In this document: in pieces, positions 1 to 8,324 of the stretch
Layout: each line of letters begins with the position of its first letter
Numbering within the stretch: position 1 is the first letter of the stretch
Assembly (NCBI RefSeq): GCF_004337365.2
Contig: NZ_CP044016.1
Coordinates: 1,860,001 to 1,924,000, forward strand
DNA length: 64,000 nt
Source of the DNA: Rhizosphaericola mali
GTDB taxonomy: Bacteria > Bacteroidota > Bacteroidia > Chitinophagales > Chitinophagaceae
Direction: 5' to 3'
The notes under the pieces: generated by a model
Told to the model about the DNA's origin: nothing
What the model saw: the letters and a program-made list of their open reading frames with translations, nothing else
Databases searched by the model: none
Position numbers and translations under genes: made by a program

Positions 1-1942
1 CAACTTCGTCTGCATTGTTGTAGTAAGCCCAGACATCGATTATTTGTCCCACTTCCCAATTCCAATGAGGCAACAGATGTAAAACAGTTTTGTCAGACCA
101 CTCACTCTGATACATATAATACACATCTTTAGGAAATCCTGCCAAGTCAACAATACCAAAATAAGAACTCCTCGCTGGAAACGGATAAGGAGTAGGTTCG
201 CCTAAATAATCAAAACCAGTCCAAACAAATGTCCCAGACAAAAATGGATATTTCTGAATTATCTTCCACGTTTCTTCATGAGAAGAACCCCAATAGGCAG
301 CTACATTATCATAGGCCGAAACCGTATAGTCTTTGTTTCCATTCAAGATGTATTTTTCTTTGGAATTAGCAGGCCAAAAAATTGTAGTGTCACTAGGTTT
401 ATCATAATGCCCACGGCTTTCAAGTGCAGAAACCGTTTCAGAGGCAATAAATTTTTGACCCGGATATTTTTTCAAAAAATCAGGATACATTTTCTCATTA
501 TAGTTCCAACCGAGAACATCCAACTCTTTAGCTTGATAGATAAAATTCTTTGTCGTATCCATTTCAGTTAAGGCGGACGTAATAGGACGAGAACTATCTA
601 ATTGTTTAGTGAGTGTTACTAGCTCTTTTGTCAATCTTATTCCGGAAGAATCGAACTGTTCCCGTATTTCATTTCCGATTGACCACATGAAAACGGATGG
701 ATGATTACGATCTCTCCTTATTTGATCTTGAAGATCTTGCACATGCCATTTTGGAAAATCTAAATGATAATCAAATTTGTTTTTCTTTTTTGCCCACATA
801 TCGAAAACCTCATCCATTACTAGAAATCCCATTTTGTCACATAAATCCAGTAATTCAGGCGCAGGCGCATTGTGGGAAGTTCGGATAGCATTGCAACCCA
901 TCTCCTTTAATATCTGTAATTGCCGTTCTATGGCACGAACATTTACAACTGCGCCTAATGCACCCGCATCATGATGTAAACAAACACCTTTTATCTTAAC
1001 AGATTTATAGTTGAGATAAAATCCACTTTCTCTATCAAAATGAATATTCCGCACACCAAAATCAACTGAACAAGAATCTACAACCATTCCATTTGTATCA
1101 TAAATATAGGTCTTCATAGTATACAAAGAAGGATTCTCCGGAGACCATAATACAGGATTATTTAAATTTATTGTAGTCGTTGTAGTACTTTTATTTGCTT
1201 CAAGTTTGATATTGGATTGGCTTGAGCTAACCTGTTTGCCATTATTAGTGTAAACAATGTTTTTAACTAGAATTTTTCCTTCTTTATGTAACTTATTTTC
1301 AATAGTTGTGGATGTTGTGATTGTCGTTTTAATACCTGTAGTAGTTTGCTCAACTTTAGGTTCAATAAAAGTGCCCCAATGCGCTATTTGTATTGCGTTA
1401 TGAACGGTAATCCAAACATTTCGATATATTCCCGCGCCACTGTACCATCTAGATTCCGGTTGTTTGCAATTATCAACTTTAACGACAATCTTGTTTTTTT
1501 GACCATTCCAATTCAAATAAGGAGAAATTGCATAACTAAAAGAGATATAACCATTAGGTCTTTTTCCCAAATAATGGCCATTAACCCATACTTCACTATT
1601 ACGATAAATACCGTCAAAATCAATAGAAACATACTTATTTCTATAAGTGGAAGGCAATAAAAATTCTTTGGCATACCAACCAATACCACCAGGCAAAGCG
1701 CCTTGATTAGGTGTAGTAGGATATTTATTACTGAAATCGTGATAAATACTCCAATCATGCGGCAACTGAACTGGCTTCCAACTGCCGAAATTCAAAGTAT
1801 CTATCAGTCCTTTAGTCGAATCATATTCGTAAAACAACCAATTATCATTGAAAGAAAATCTACTCTTATCTTGTGCAAATACGTGGAAACTAATACACAA
1901 CATAAAATTTAGACTATACCAATATTTAATAATTTTTTGCAT
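1..1942 (-). CDS. GH2 beta-galactosidase, secreted (3' end cut by window edge)
   Basis: This is a glycoside hydrolase family 2 enzyme, most likely an exo-beta-galactosidase that trims galactose from galactan or other side chains in the periplasm. The reading frame starts at the ATG at 1942 with a Sec signal peptide ending in HVFAQ. It then shows the GH2 sugar-binding jelly roll (motifs LPHDWS, GGIGWYAK, SRWYSGAGIYR), the immunoglobulin-like domain and the TIM barrel. The acid/base Glu lies in the SIGNE motif at about residue 425, and the nucleophile lies in SETVS at about residue 502. The frame is open to base 1, so the C-terminus is missing from the window. It follows the GH78 gene by 18 bp and is the last visible gene of the rhamnose run. 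The family is secure. Specificity is inferred; beta-glucuronidase or another GH2 activity is possible. Confidence 0.9.
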   Translation of the reverse strand, partial: MQKIIKYWYSLNFMLCISFHVFAQDKSRFSFNDNWLFYEYDSTKGLIDTLNFGSWKPVQLPHDWSIYHDFSNKYPTTPNQGALPGGIGWYAKEFLLPSTYRNKYVSIDFDGIYRNSEVWVNGHYLGKRPNGYISFSYAISPYLNWNGQKNKIVVKVDNCKQPESRWYSGAGIYRNVWITVHNAIQIAHWGTFIEPKVEQTTTGIKTTITTSTTIENKLHKEGKILVKNIVYTNNGKQVSSSQSNIKLEANKSTTTTTINLNNPVLWSPENPSLYTMKTYIYDTNGMVVDSCSVDFGVRNIHFDRESGFYLNYKSVKIKGVCLHHDAGALGAVVNVRAIERQLQILKEMGCNAIRTSHNAPAPELLDLCDKMGFLVMDEVFDMWAKKKNKFDYHLDFPKWHVQDLQDQIRRDRNHPSVFMWSIGNEIREQFDSSGIRLTKELVTLTKQLDSSRPITSALTEMDTTKNFIYQAKELDVLGWNYNEKMYPDFLKKYPGQKFIASETVSALESRGHYDKPSDTTIFWPANSKEKYILNGNKDYTVSAYDNVAAYWGSSHEETWKIIQKYPFLSGTFVWTGFDYLGEPTPYPFPARSSYFGIVDLAGFPKDVYYMYQSEWSDKTVLHLLPHWNWEVGQIIDVWAYYNNADEV

Positions 1943-1960
1943 CCGTTTTCTTTTAAAATA

Positions 1961-4714
1961 CTATTTGATTTTGTATTTAGCTCTAAACTGATAGTTACCA
2001 GAACCAATTGTACACATCACCCGCTTCTCGTTCTTTTTCAAATTAGAAGAATTAATATTTTGTTGACGCTCCGTCAATTGGACAAAATTCTTTTTGGGAA
2101 AATAAATATTCGCTTTGGCATTAGAAGGAATTACCACATCCAATACTATATCATCCTTTTCTCTTTTCCAATTGCAAACTATTGTTCCATAAGAGGAATT
2201 ATAGGAAGTATTGGCATAAGAAATACTATCTACAAAATCCGGGTCAATATCAATATTCTTATATCCAACAGAACCAATACTTTGCTTAATACCTCCCACA
2301 TTTTGATAAAACCATTCCATAAGATGTCCTAGCATCAAATGGTTATTGGAAACCGAACTATAAGCCTGCCAAGATTCTGTCAACGATGTGGCTCCATGAC
2401 TCAATTGATAACCATAACCAGGCACATCAGACCTATTATTCATTTTGTAAATCACATCCGATCTCCCTGCTTCTGCCAGAACCAATAACAAATATCTAAA
2501 ACCAATATCACCTGCGGTCAATCTATAGTCATTTTTTTCTAAGGAATCAACTATATTATTTATTACTTTTTGTTTATTGGAGGAATCAACCAATTGCATA
2601 TAAATAGCCATCGCATTGGAGGTCTGGCTTCCCGTTCCATATTGAGCAGCGGTAGGATTGTAAAATTTTTCGTTGAACGATTTCTTAACTTTCTCGGCCA
2701 AGGAGTTGTATATTTTTATATCATTTTCTTTTTTCAAAAGTTTTGCTATTTTGGACATTACAAGAAGGTCGTAATAATAAATAGCAGTAGCCGTTAGTCC
2801 TTGAGGCGTTAATTGCGAAAATCCTGATTTTTCAAGCCCGATATCATACCAGTCACTAAGTCCTTGCATCAATATTCCATTATTGGATTTGTTTTCCAGA
2901 TATTGAATATATCGTTGCATCATGCTATAATTTTCTTCCAAAAACCTTATATCACCGTACCAATTATAAGCGTACCAAGGAACAAGAATGCTGCTACTAC
3001 CCCACTCTGGAGAATCCCTAAATGGTTCGCTAAATTGTACAAATTCTGGGGCAATTTCTGGAATCAAACCACTATCTGTCTGTGCCAATCGCATATCTTT
3101 TAAAATCTTTGGAATAAAAGAGGCAATGTCAAAATTGTATTGTATTGAGTTACCCATCAAATGCTCTTGCTCCAACCATCCCAGCTTTTCTCTATGAGGG
3201 CAATCTGTAAACAAACTTACCATATTGCTTTTGATCGCCCATTGTATTAGTTTGTTTGTTTGATTAAACAAAGTATCAGAGCAAGAAAACGAACCGCACG
3301 AATTAGCAGCGTTGCGAATCTGCAACATTTCTATTGAATTAAGTTTCGGCGAATTGCCGTTTTGCTTGGGAATCATTTCTACCTGAGCATAGCGAAAACC
3401 ATAGTAAGAAAAACGCGGTTGCCAGATTTCATCGCCACCACCTTTCAATATATACGTAAAATAATAAGGGCTACCAGTTGCCTTTTGATTGGCTTCTGAT
3501 TTTTCATTTAAAAGTTCGGCAGGAATGATTTGGATAGTATCGCCTTTATGTCCTTTGACATTTATTTTAACTATGCCAGAAGCATTTTGTCCAAAATCAT
3601 AAACGATAACATTCTTTATCGTTATTTGTTTTACTGGTTTAAAAGTTTTCATCACTTTTACCGGTTCTTGCGTATTGCTACTCAAAACTTTCGGACCGCT
3701 AACAACTATTGCATTTTTCCAATTCCTCAAAAAATGAGGTTTATCCCAACCAACTTGTTCCAAATTGGCATCATAATCTTCACCTCCATAAATCGAAGAA
3801 AATATTACTGGGCTTTTATCAACCGACCAATGTTCATCACTATTCAAGCGTTCCGTCGATCCATCTTTATATTGAACAACCAGAGAACAGATCATCTTTG
3901 GAAAACCGTAAACAACTTTAAGTTTTTTAAATCTCTTGGACGGTGTAAAATAGAAACCGTTGCCCAACAATACACCAATGGAATTTTGACCCATATTTAA
4001 TTGAGATGTAACATCAAAAGTCTGATAAATCGATTCCTTTTCATAGTTAGTCCATCCTGGATCTAAAAAATGATCACCAATTTTTTTACCATTCATACTC
4101 AACTCGAAATGTCCTAGTCCTGCTATAAAAATAAAAGCATTCTTAATTTCTTTCTTTACCGAAAATTCTTTACGAAACATGGGCATAATTTCGTTTTCAG
4201 GTATTTTTTTTCCTTTATTTACAGAGGATGGCGCAGGAATAATTTTCAAGGAATCTGCCAATTCCTGAAGACCGATCCATTTTGCACCTTTCCAATCTTC
4301 AAGATTGAACAATCCAGTCTGAAAAGTTGCAATCGTGCTCCAATCAGAATTTTGTCCATGATTATCCCAAATCTTTACTTTCCAAAAATATCTAGTGGCC
4401 GCTTTTAATTTCCGTCCTTTATAGTCTATTTGAATAGAATTATTAGATTTTAATTTTCCTGTATTCCAAATTTCTCCGACATTTTTTAACAACGCAATCG
4501 AATCTTCAGAAACTAAAACTAAATAAGCTATCTGTTCCGTATTACGCATGACACTTTGAATCTTCCAACTAAAATGAGGTTGTGTTGCTGTTATTCCTAA
4601 AGGATTGACTCTAGATTCACATCTTAAATCATACAATTGCAAATTCTTGCCAAACAAATGGCAAAAAAGCAATTGAGAAATAATATATAAATACAAACTT
4701 CTTTTCATCATCAT
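1961..4714 (-). CDS. GH78 alpha-L-rhamnosidase
   Basis: This secreted inverting alpha-L-rhamnosidase of 917 residues would release terminal L-rhamnose, the sugar used by the upstream rha genes. The N-terminal signal peptide is followed by the fibronectin-like domain typical of GH78 (residues about 25-135), a jelly roll, and the (alpha/alpha)6 barrel. The catalytic DCPHRE motif gives Asp504 and Glu509, with the GLGW-type stretch EKLGW directly after it. The general base Glu sits in SLTESW at about residue 780. Three Met codons stand in a row at the start; the first overlaps the stop of the upstream GH2 gene as ATGA, which suggests translational coupling. Family assignment is firm from these motifs, while linkage preference cannot be read from the sequence. 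Confidence 0.94.
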   Translation of the reverse strand: MMMKRSLYLYIISQLLFCHLFGKNLQLYDLRCESRVNPLGITATQPHFSWKIQSVMRNTEQIAYLVLVSEDSIALLKNVGEIWNTGKLKSNNSIQIDYKGRKLKAATRYFWKVKIWDNHGQNSDWSTIATFQTGLFNLEDWKGAKWIGLQELADSLKIIPAPSSVNKGKKIPENEIMPMFRKEFSVKKEIKNAFIFIAGLGHFELSMNGKKIGDHFLDPGWTNYEKESIYQTFDVTSQLNMGQNSIGVLLGNGFYFTPSKRFKKLKVVYGFPKMICSLVVQYKDGSTERLNSDEHWSVDKSPVIFSSIYGGEDYDANLEQVGWDKPHFLRNWKNAIVVSGPKVLSSNTQEPVKVMKTFKPVKQITIKNVIVYDFGQNASGIVKINVKGHKGDTIQIIPAELLNEKSEANQKATGSPYYFTYILKGGGDEIWQPRFSYYGFRYAQVEMIPKQNGNSPKLNSIEMLQIRNAANSCGSFSCSDTLFNQTNKLIQWAIKSNMVSLFTDCPHREKLGWLEQEHLMGNSIQYNFDIASFIPKILKDMRLAQTDSGLIPEIAPEFVQFSEPFRDSPEWGSSSILVPWYAYNWYGDIRFLEENYSMMQRYIQYLENKSNNGILMQGLSDWYDIGLEKSGFSQLTPQGLTATAIYYYDLLVMSKIAKLLKKENDIKIYNSLAEKVKKSFNEKFYNPTAAQYGTGSQTSNAMAIYMQLVDSSNKQKVINNIVDSLEKNDYRLTAGDIGFRYLLLVLAEAGRSDVIYKMNNRSDVPGYGYQLSHGATSLTESWQAYSSVSNNHLMLGHLMEWFYQNVGGIKQSIGSVGYKNIDIDPDFVDSISYANTSYNSSYGTIVCNWKREKDDIVLDVVIPSNAKANIYFPKKNFVQLTERQQNINSSNLKKNEKRVMCTIGSGNYQFRAKYKIK

Positions 4715-7700
4715 CTAATTTCAATCCCAGATATTACAAGCCCATTCGCATCATTTGTCACTAACTTAAACTTATAGTCTCCAGCATTAATCATGCTATC
4801 GGAATTTGTTTCTATTAAGCTCCATTTTCCTTCTTTTGTGAAGTCCAATATAATTTCTTCAACTTTCAGAACTGTATTGGAAGTATTTTCTAATATAAGT
4901 TTTCCAAAAAGTTTTTTATCTGTCATATTGGAATATTTCAAAGTCAAAGAATAAATATCCGCAACACCTGTGTGAAAATTGAAAATCAAGGTATCGTTTC
5001 CCCTATATTGTGATTGAAGAACATTTTTCTTATTAAAAGAAATTCCCTTCCAATTTCCATTACTAAATAAGGCATCGGTTGCTTTGTAAGCAGTTACAGC
5101 TTTCAAATCGTAAGCAGGCAAAATATTTGTAATTGGTTGTGCACTAACGAAAACCTCATTGCTCTGTTTAAAATACAAACTATCACCCTTTGCCATCCTT
5201 CGTCTATAAACTGTTGACTTACCAATACTACTATCCGAAATAAAACGAATCAATTCAGGCAATTTTTCAAATTTCTGCAATATTGGAAGAGTCGATTTAT
5301 TGCTCGAATCAATCGCTACATATACATCAGCAGAATCTTTAAGAACAAGATCCAAAGGTGCATTTTTGCATATGTTCTTTGTTTGTAACCATTCTGCCCC
5401 ATACAAATAATATGGTAAGCCACTAATTATTTTATGATCATCCAAGTAGGGTTTTGTATTTGTTGAAAGCCAATTTCTAATTGTGAAGAATGCAGAATCA
5501 CTTTGATTTTTAAACTCAAAATAATTGGAAGTAGACATAAGTGATCGCATAGTGCTATTTTTGGATGAAATCGCTATAGCTGAGATAACTGCCTGTCCGG
5601 CTTCTATATTCGGAAAATTCAAACGTAATAAACCACTTTTTACATTTACAGTATAGGATTTCTTTAATGCTCTAGCAAAACCAACTTCGTTCCATATATC
5701 GATGTTTTTTTCAAGAACTACACCGTTTGCCGCTACATCAAAAAGCCTCCAGCCTTTTGCATCCTTGTTTCCTCCTTTTCCAAACCATGGTTCTACAAAA
5801 TACAATTCAACTGTATAGTTGCCATCAGCTAAAGGAAAACGATATTCCAATGCTTGTTTTCCATAACGATATGTTTGAAAAAGACTCCAATCTTGCGTTC
5901 CTTTTATTGGATCGCTTATTTCACGCTGACTAGCAAATACAGGATTTAATTCTTTAAATTTTGTAGCCCAAGAAATCGAGCCCCAATTTGTTTCATTACT
6001 ATAATTGATATCCGCGTCCCATTTGTTACCATTATGATCTATATATTGGTCGCCGCCACAGTTGACCCTATAAATATAATGCAGATCTTTGGAGTCATTT
6101 GTAATTAACTCATCTTTAGTTTGCAAATCCTTATAGTTTGGAGAATTGGGCAAATAGTGTAACAAAATAACATCTTCACATACTACTTTTCCATTGACAT
6201 AACCTTTGGCGTAAAGCACATTGTATTTCACAAAAATATTGTCCCATTCAAAATGATAACCTTTAATACCCGAATTTTTCTTTTTCCCAAATGAAATGGT
6301 TTTGGTATCATTGAAAAGTTCTACTTCATCACAATTCGAATATACTTTTATAGTTGCATTTTGAGCTTTTTCAAATCGATCTGGCCAATTGTGCGAGGCG
6401 ATATAGACCATTGGATCGCTTTTAGCATCAACATAATTGGAACGAAACATATAATATACATCTAAAGGCTCTCCCCAAGATGTCATCAAACCTTTATAGT
6501 TGACAGGACCTATACGATCAACTTCTCTCATACCCTCTCCTCCTTGTACTCTACCCGGATTATCATGCGAATTGTATAACCAAAAGAAATGTCCGCATAC
6601 GCTATCTTTTACAGATTCAGCTTTTCTAACTTTCAATTCAATGAGATCCGTCATATCGTCTTCATTGTATTTTCCATTTTGAGACATATTTGAAGACTTA
6701 TACAAATCGATAGAACGCCATGCACCATACTCTCCAACCAATAATTCTTTTTTTAACTCCTCTCCATATTGATTAGGGTCACCACCATAAGTACCACTCC
6801 AGTTTTGCGGAACATCCCAATCAGTACCTTCTCCACCATTACAAGTGTTTATCATACGCTGATTGAAAGATGTAGGATCCATTTCATGAATGATAGCCAT
6901 ACATTCTTTTGCAAATTCTTTTGGAAGACGACTTTCATTTTGTAAACCCCAAGTTACTACGGAAGGATCATTACGACGCTCCTTAATCCAATCTTTCAAT
7001 AATGATTTAAAATTCTCTTTGAATGTTGGATTATCAAACCAGATATGCGCAGAAAACTGTGGCCACCAAAGAATACCATCATGATTCCAATAGTACTGAT
7101 ATTCCAAATTATGTGGTTGATGTGCATCTCTGAAAGCATTAAATCCGGCCGCTTTAATTTGCTCAACTCGGGATTTTATTTCTTCCTTTGTAAATGCGTG
7201 ACTTCCACCCAAAAGATGCTCATATTCGGCAATACCATTGATAAAAACAGGTTTTTCATTGAGTAAAAATTGTTTACTTCCTTTATTATTTACAGGCCAA
7301 GACACATATCTAATACCATAGTCTGTATAAACGATATCTACCAATTTTCCATTAGAAAAGATCTCCGTTTTTAATTGGTATAAATAAGGATTTTCTAAAG
7401 ACCACAAGTGAAATTTTTTCAATACAATTGGGTCAAAATTTATAATCGAATTTTCTTTAGATGATAGTGTTTTATTTTGTTTTGCGGTTGCAACTACTGT
7501 TTTGCTTTCATCTATCAGTTGGTCAACTACTTCTATTTTTTGAGGAATATTTCCATAGTTGTGAATTTCTACCGTTGACAAAATTTCAGCTTGACTGCCT
7601 AGTTTGTTTTCCTTATTCCAAATATGAATTCCAAAAGGTTCTACTCGAATAGGATCCGTAACTTCTAAATGTACCGGACGAAATATCCCCATAGGTTGGG

Positions 7701-8286
7701 ATCCTTCAGAAAATCCCCTTTCATCTGAACATCCACCACACACCCAAGGAAGATCTCTAATCATAGCTAGATGAGCGACCTTCACTGCAACTATATTTTC
7801 TTTTCCATTGTAGTTAATTGCATCCGAAACATCCAAGGAAAAACTTGTACGTCCTCCATTATGTTTGCCTATATACTTTCCATTTAACCAAATACTTGCA
7901 TAAGAACTAACGCCTTCGAAACGAAGAAAATAACGTTTTCGTTTATTAGGATTCTTTATTTCAAAATTTAGTCTATACCAAGCATATCCGTGAAGATTAC
8001 CATGCGTAATGCGTCTATATCCATAGTAGTCATCCCAATTATGTGGAACAGAAATGGTTTTCCAATTTTTAGCATTATACCCAATATCTTTAAAAGAATT
8101 GTATTTGGTACTATCGTTTTCATCCATATTGGTTTTCCATCCATTGTTTAATAGGAAGTCTTCACGAATCGTTTTATTTTGGGCAAAGACATTTTGAATT
8201 GGCAAAACCAGCAGCATCAAAAAAAATATGTAATTTTTACAATTATTTATACTTAAACAATATATTTTATTTGAATTCCAATTCAT
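4711..8286 (-). CDS. Large GH2 hydrolase with malectin and C-terminal CBM-like domains
   Basis: This is a 1,191-residue secreted GH2 enzyme, probably a beta-galactosidase or related exo-beta-glycosidase. The signal peptide ends near QNVFAQ. The GH2 sugar-binding domain contains VPHNWDDYYG and GIFRPVHLEV. The acid/base is Glu451 in GLQNES and the nucleophile is Glu519 in VGEYGAW. A malectin domain follows at about residues 735-905, starting YRVNCGGDQYID and rich in aromatic residues. The C-terminal 110 residues look like a carbohydrate-binding beta-sandwich (ending INAGDYKFKLVTND...). The unusual length comes from these added modules. It lies 38 bp downstream of the GH95 gene and overlaps the GH78 start by 4 bp. 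The GH2 and malectin calls are confident; the substrate is not known. Confidence 0.88.
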   Translation of the reverse strand: MNWNSNKIYCLSINNCKNYIFFLMLLVLPIQNVFAQNKTIREDFLLNNGWKTNMDENDSTKYNSFKDIGYNAKNWKTISVPHNWDDYYGYRRITHGNLHGYAWYRLNFEIKNPNKRKRYFLRFEGVSSYASIWLNGKYIGKHNGGRTSFSLDVSDAINYNGKENIVAVKVAHLAMIRDLPWVCGGCSDERGFSEGSQPMGIFRPVHLEVTDPIRVEPFGIHIWNKENKLGSQAEILSTVEIHNYGNIPQKIEVVDQLIDESKTVVATAKQNKTLSSKENSIINFDPIVLKKFHLWSLENPYLYQLKTEIFSNGKLVDIVYTDYGIRYVSWPVNNKGSKQFLLNEKPVFINGIAEYEHLLGGSHAFTKEEIKSRVEQIKAAGFNAFRDAHQPHNLEYQYYWNHDGILWWPQFSAHIWFDNPTFKENFKSLLKDWIKERRNDPSVVTWGLQNESRLPKEFAKECMAIIHEMDPTSFNQRMINTCNGGEGTDWDVPQNWSGTYGGDPNQYGEELKKELLVGEYGAWRSIDLYKSSNMSQNGKYNEDDMTDLIELKVRKAESVKDSVCGHFFWLYNSHDNPGRVQGGEGMREVDRIGPVNYKGLMTSWGEPLDVYYMFRSNYVDAKSDPMVYIASHNWPDRFEKAQNATIKVYSNCDEVELFNDTKTISFGKKKNSGIKGYHFEWDNIFVKYNVLYAKGYVNGKVVCEDVILLHYLPNSPNYKDLQTKDELITNDSKDLHYIYRVNCGGDQYIDHNGNKWDADINYSNETNWGSISWATKFKELNPVFASQREISDPIKGTQDWSLFQTYRYGKQALEYRFPLADGNYTVELYFVEPWFGKGGNKDAKGWRLFDVAANGVVLEKNIDIWNEVGFARALKKSYTVNVKSGLLRLNFPNIEAGQAVISAIAISSKNSTMRSLMSTSNYFEFKNQSDSAFFTIRNWLSTNTKPYLDDHKIISGLPYYLYGAEWLQTKNICKNAPLDLVLKDSADVYVAIDSSNKSTLPILQKFEKLPELIRFISDSSIGKSTVYRRRMAKGDSLYFKQSNEVFVSAQPITNILPAYDLKAVTAYKATDALFSNGNWKGISFNKKNVLQSQYRGNDTLIFNFHTGVADIYSLTLKYSNMTDKKLFGKLILENTSNTVLKVEEIILDFTKEGKWSLIETNSDSMINAGDYKFKLVTNDANGLVISGIEIR

Positions 8287-8324
8287 AAAAGCAAGAAAAT
8301 CAAGAAAATTCTAAACTATAAAAA

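Noticed and set aside
278-571. Plus-strand frames inside the minus-strand GH genes, such as this one
   Set aside because: They lie antisense to well-conserved enzymes, have no recognisable content, and follow from low stop density opposite coding sequence.
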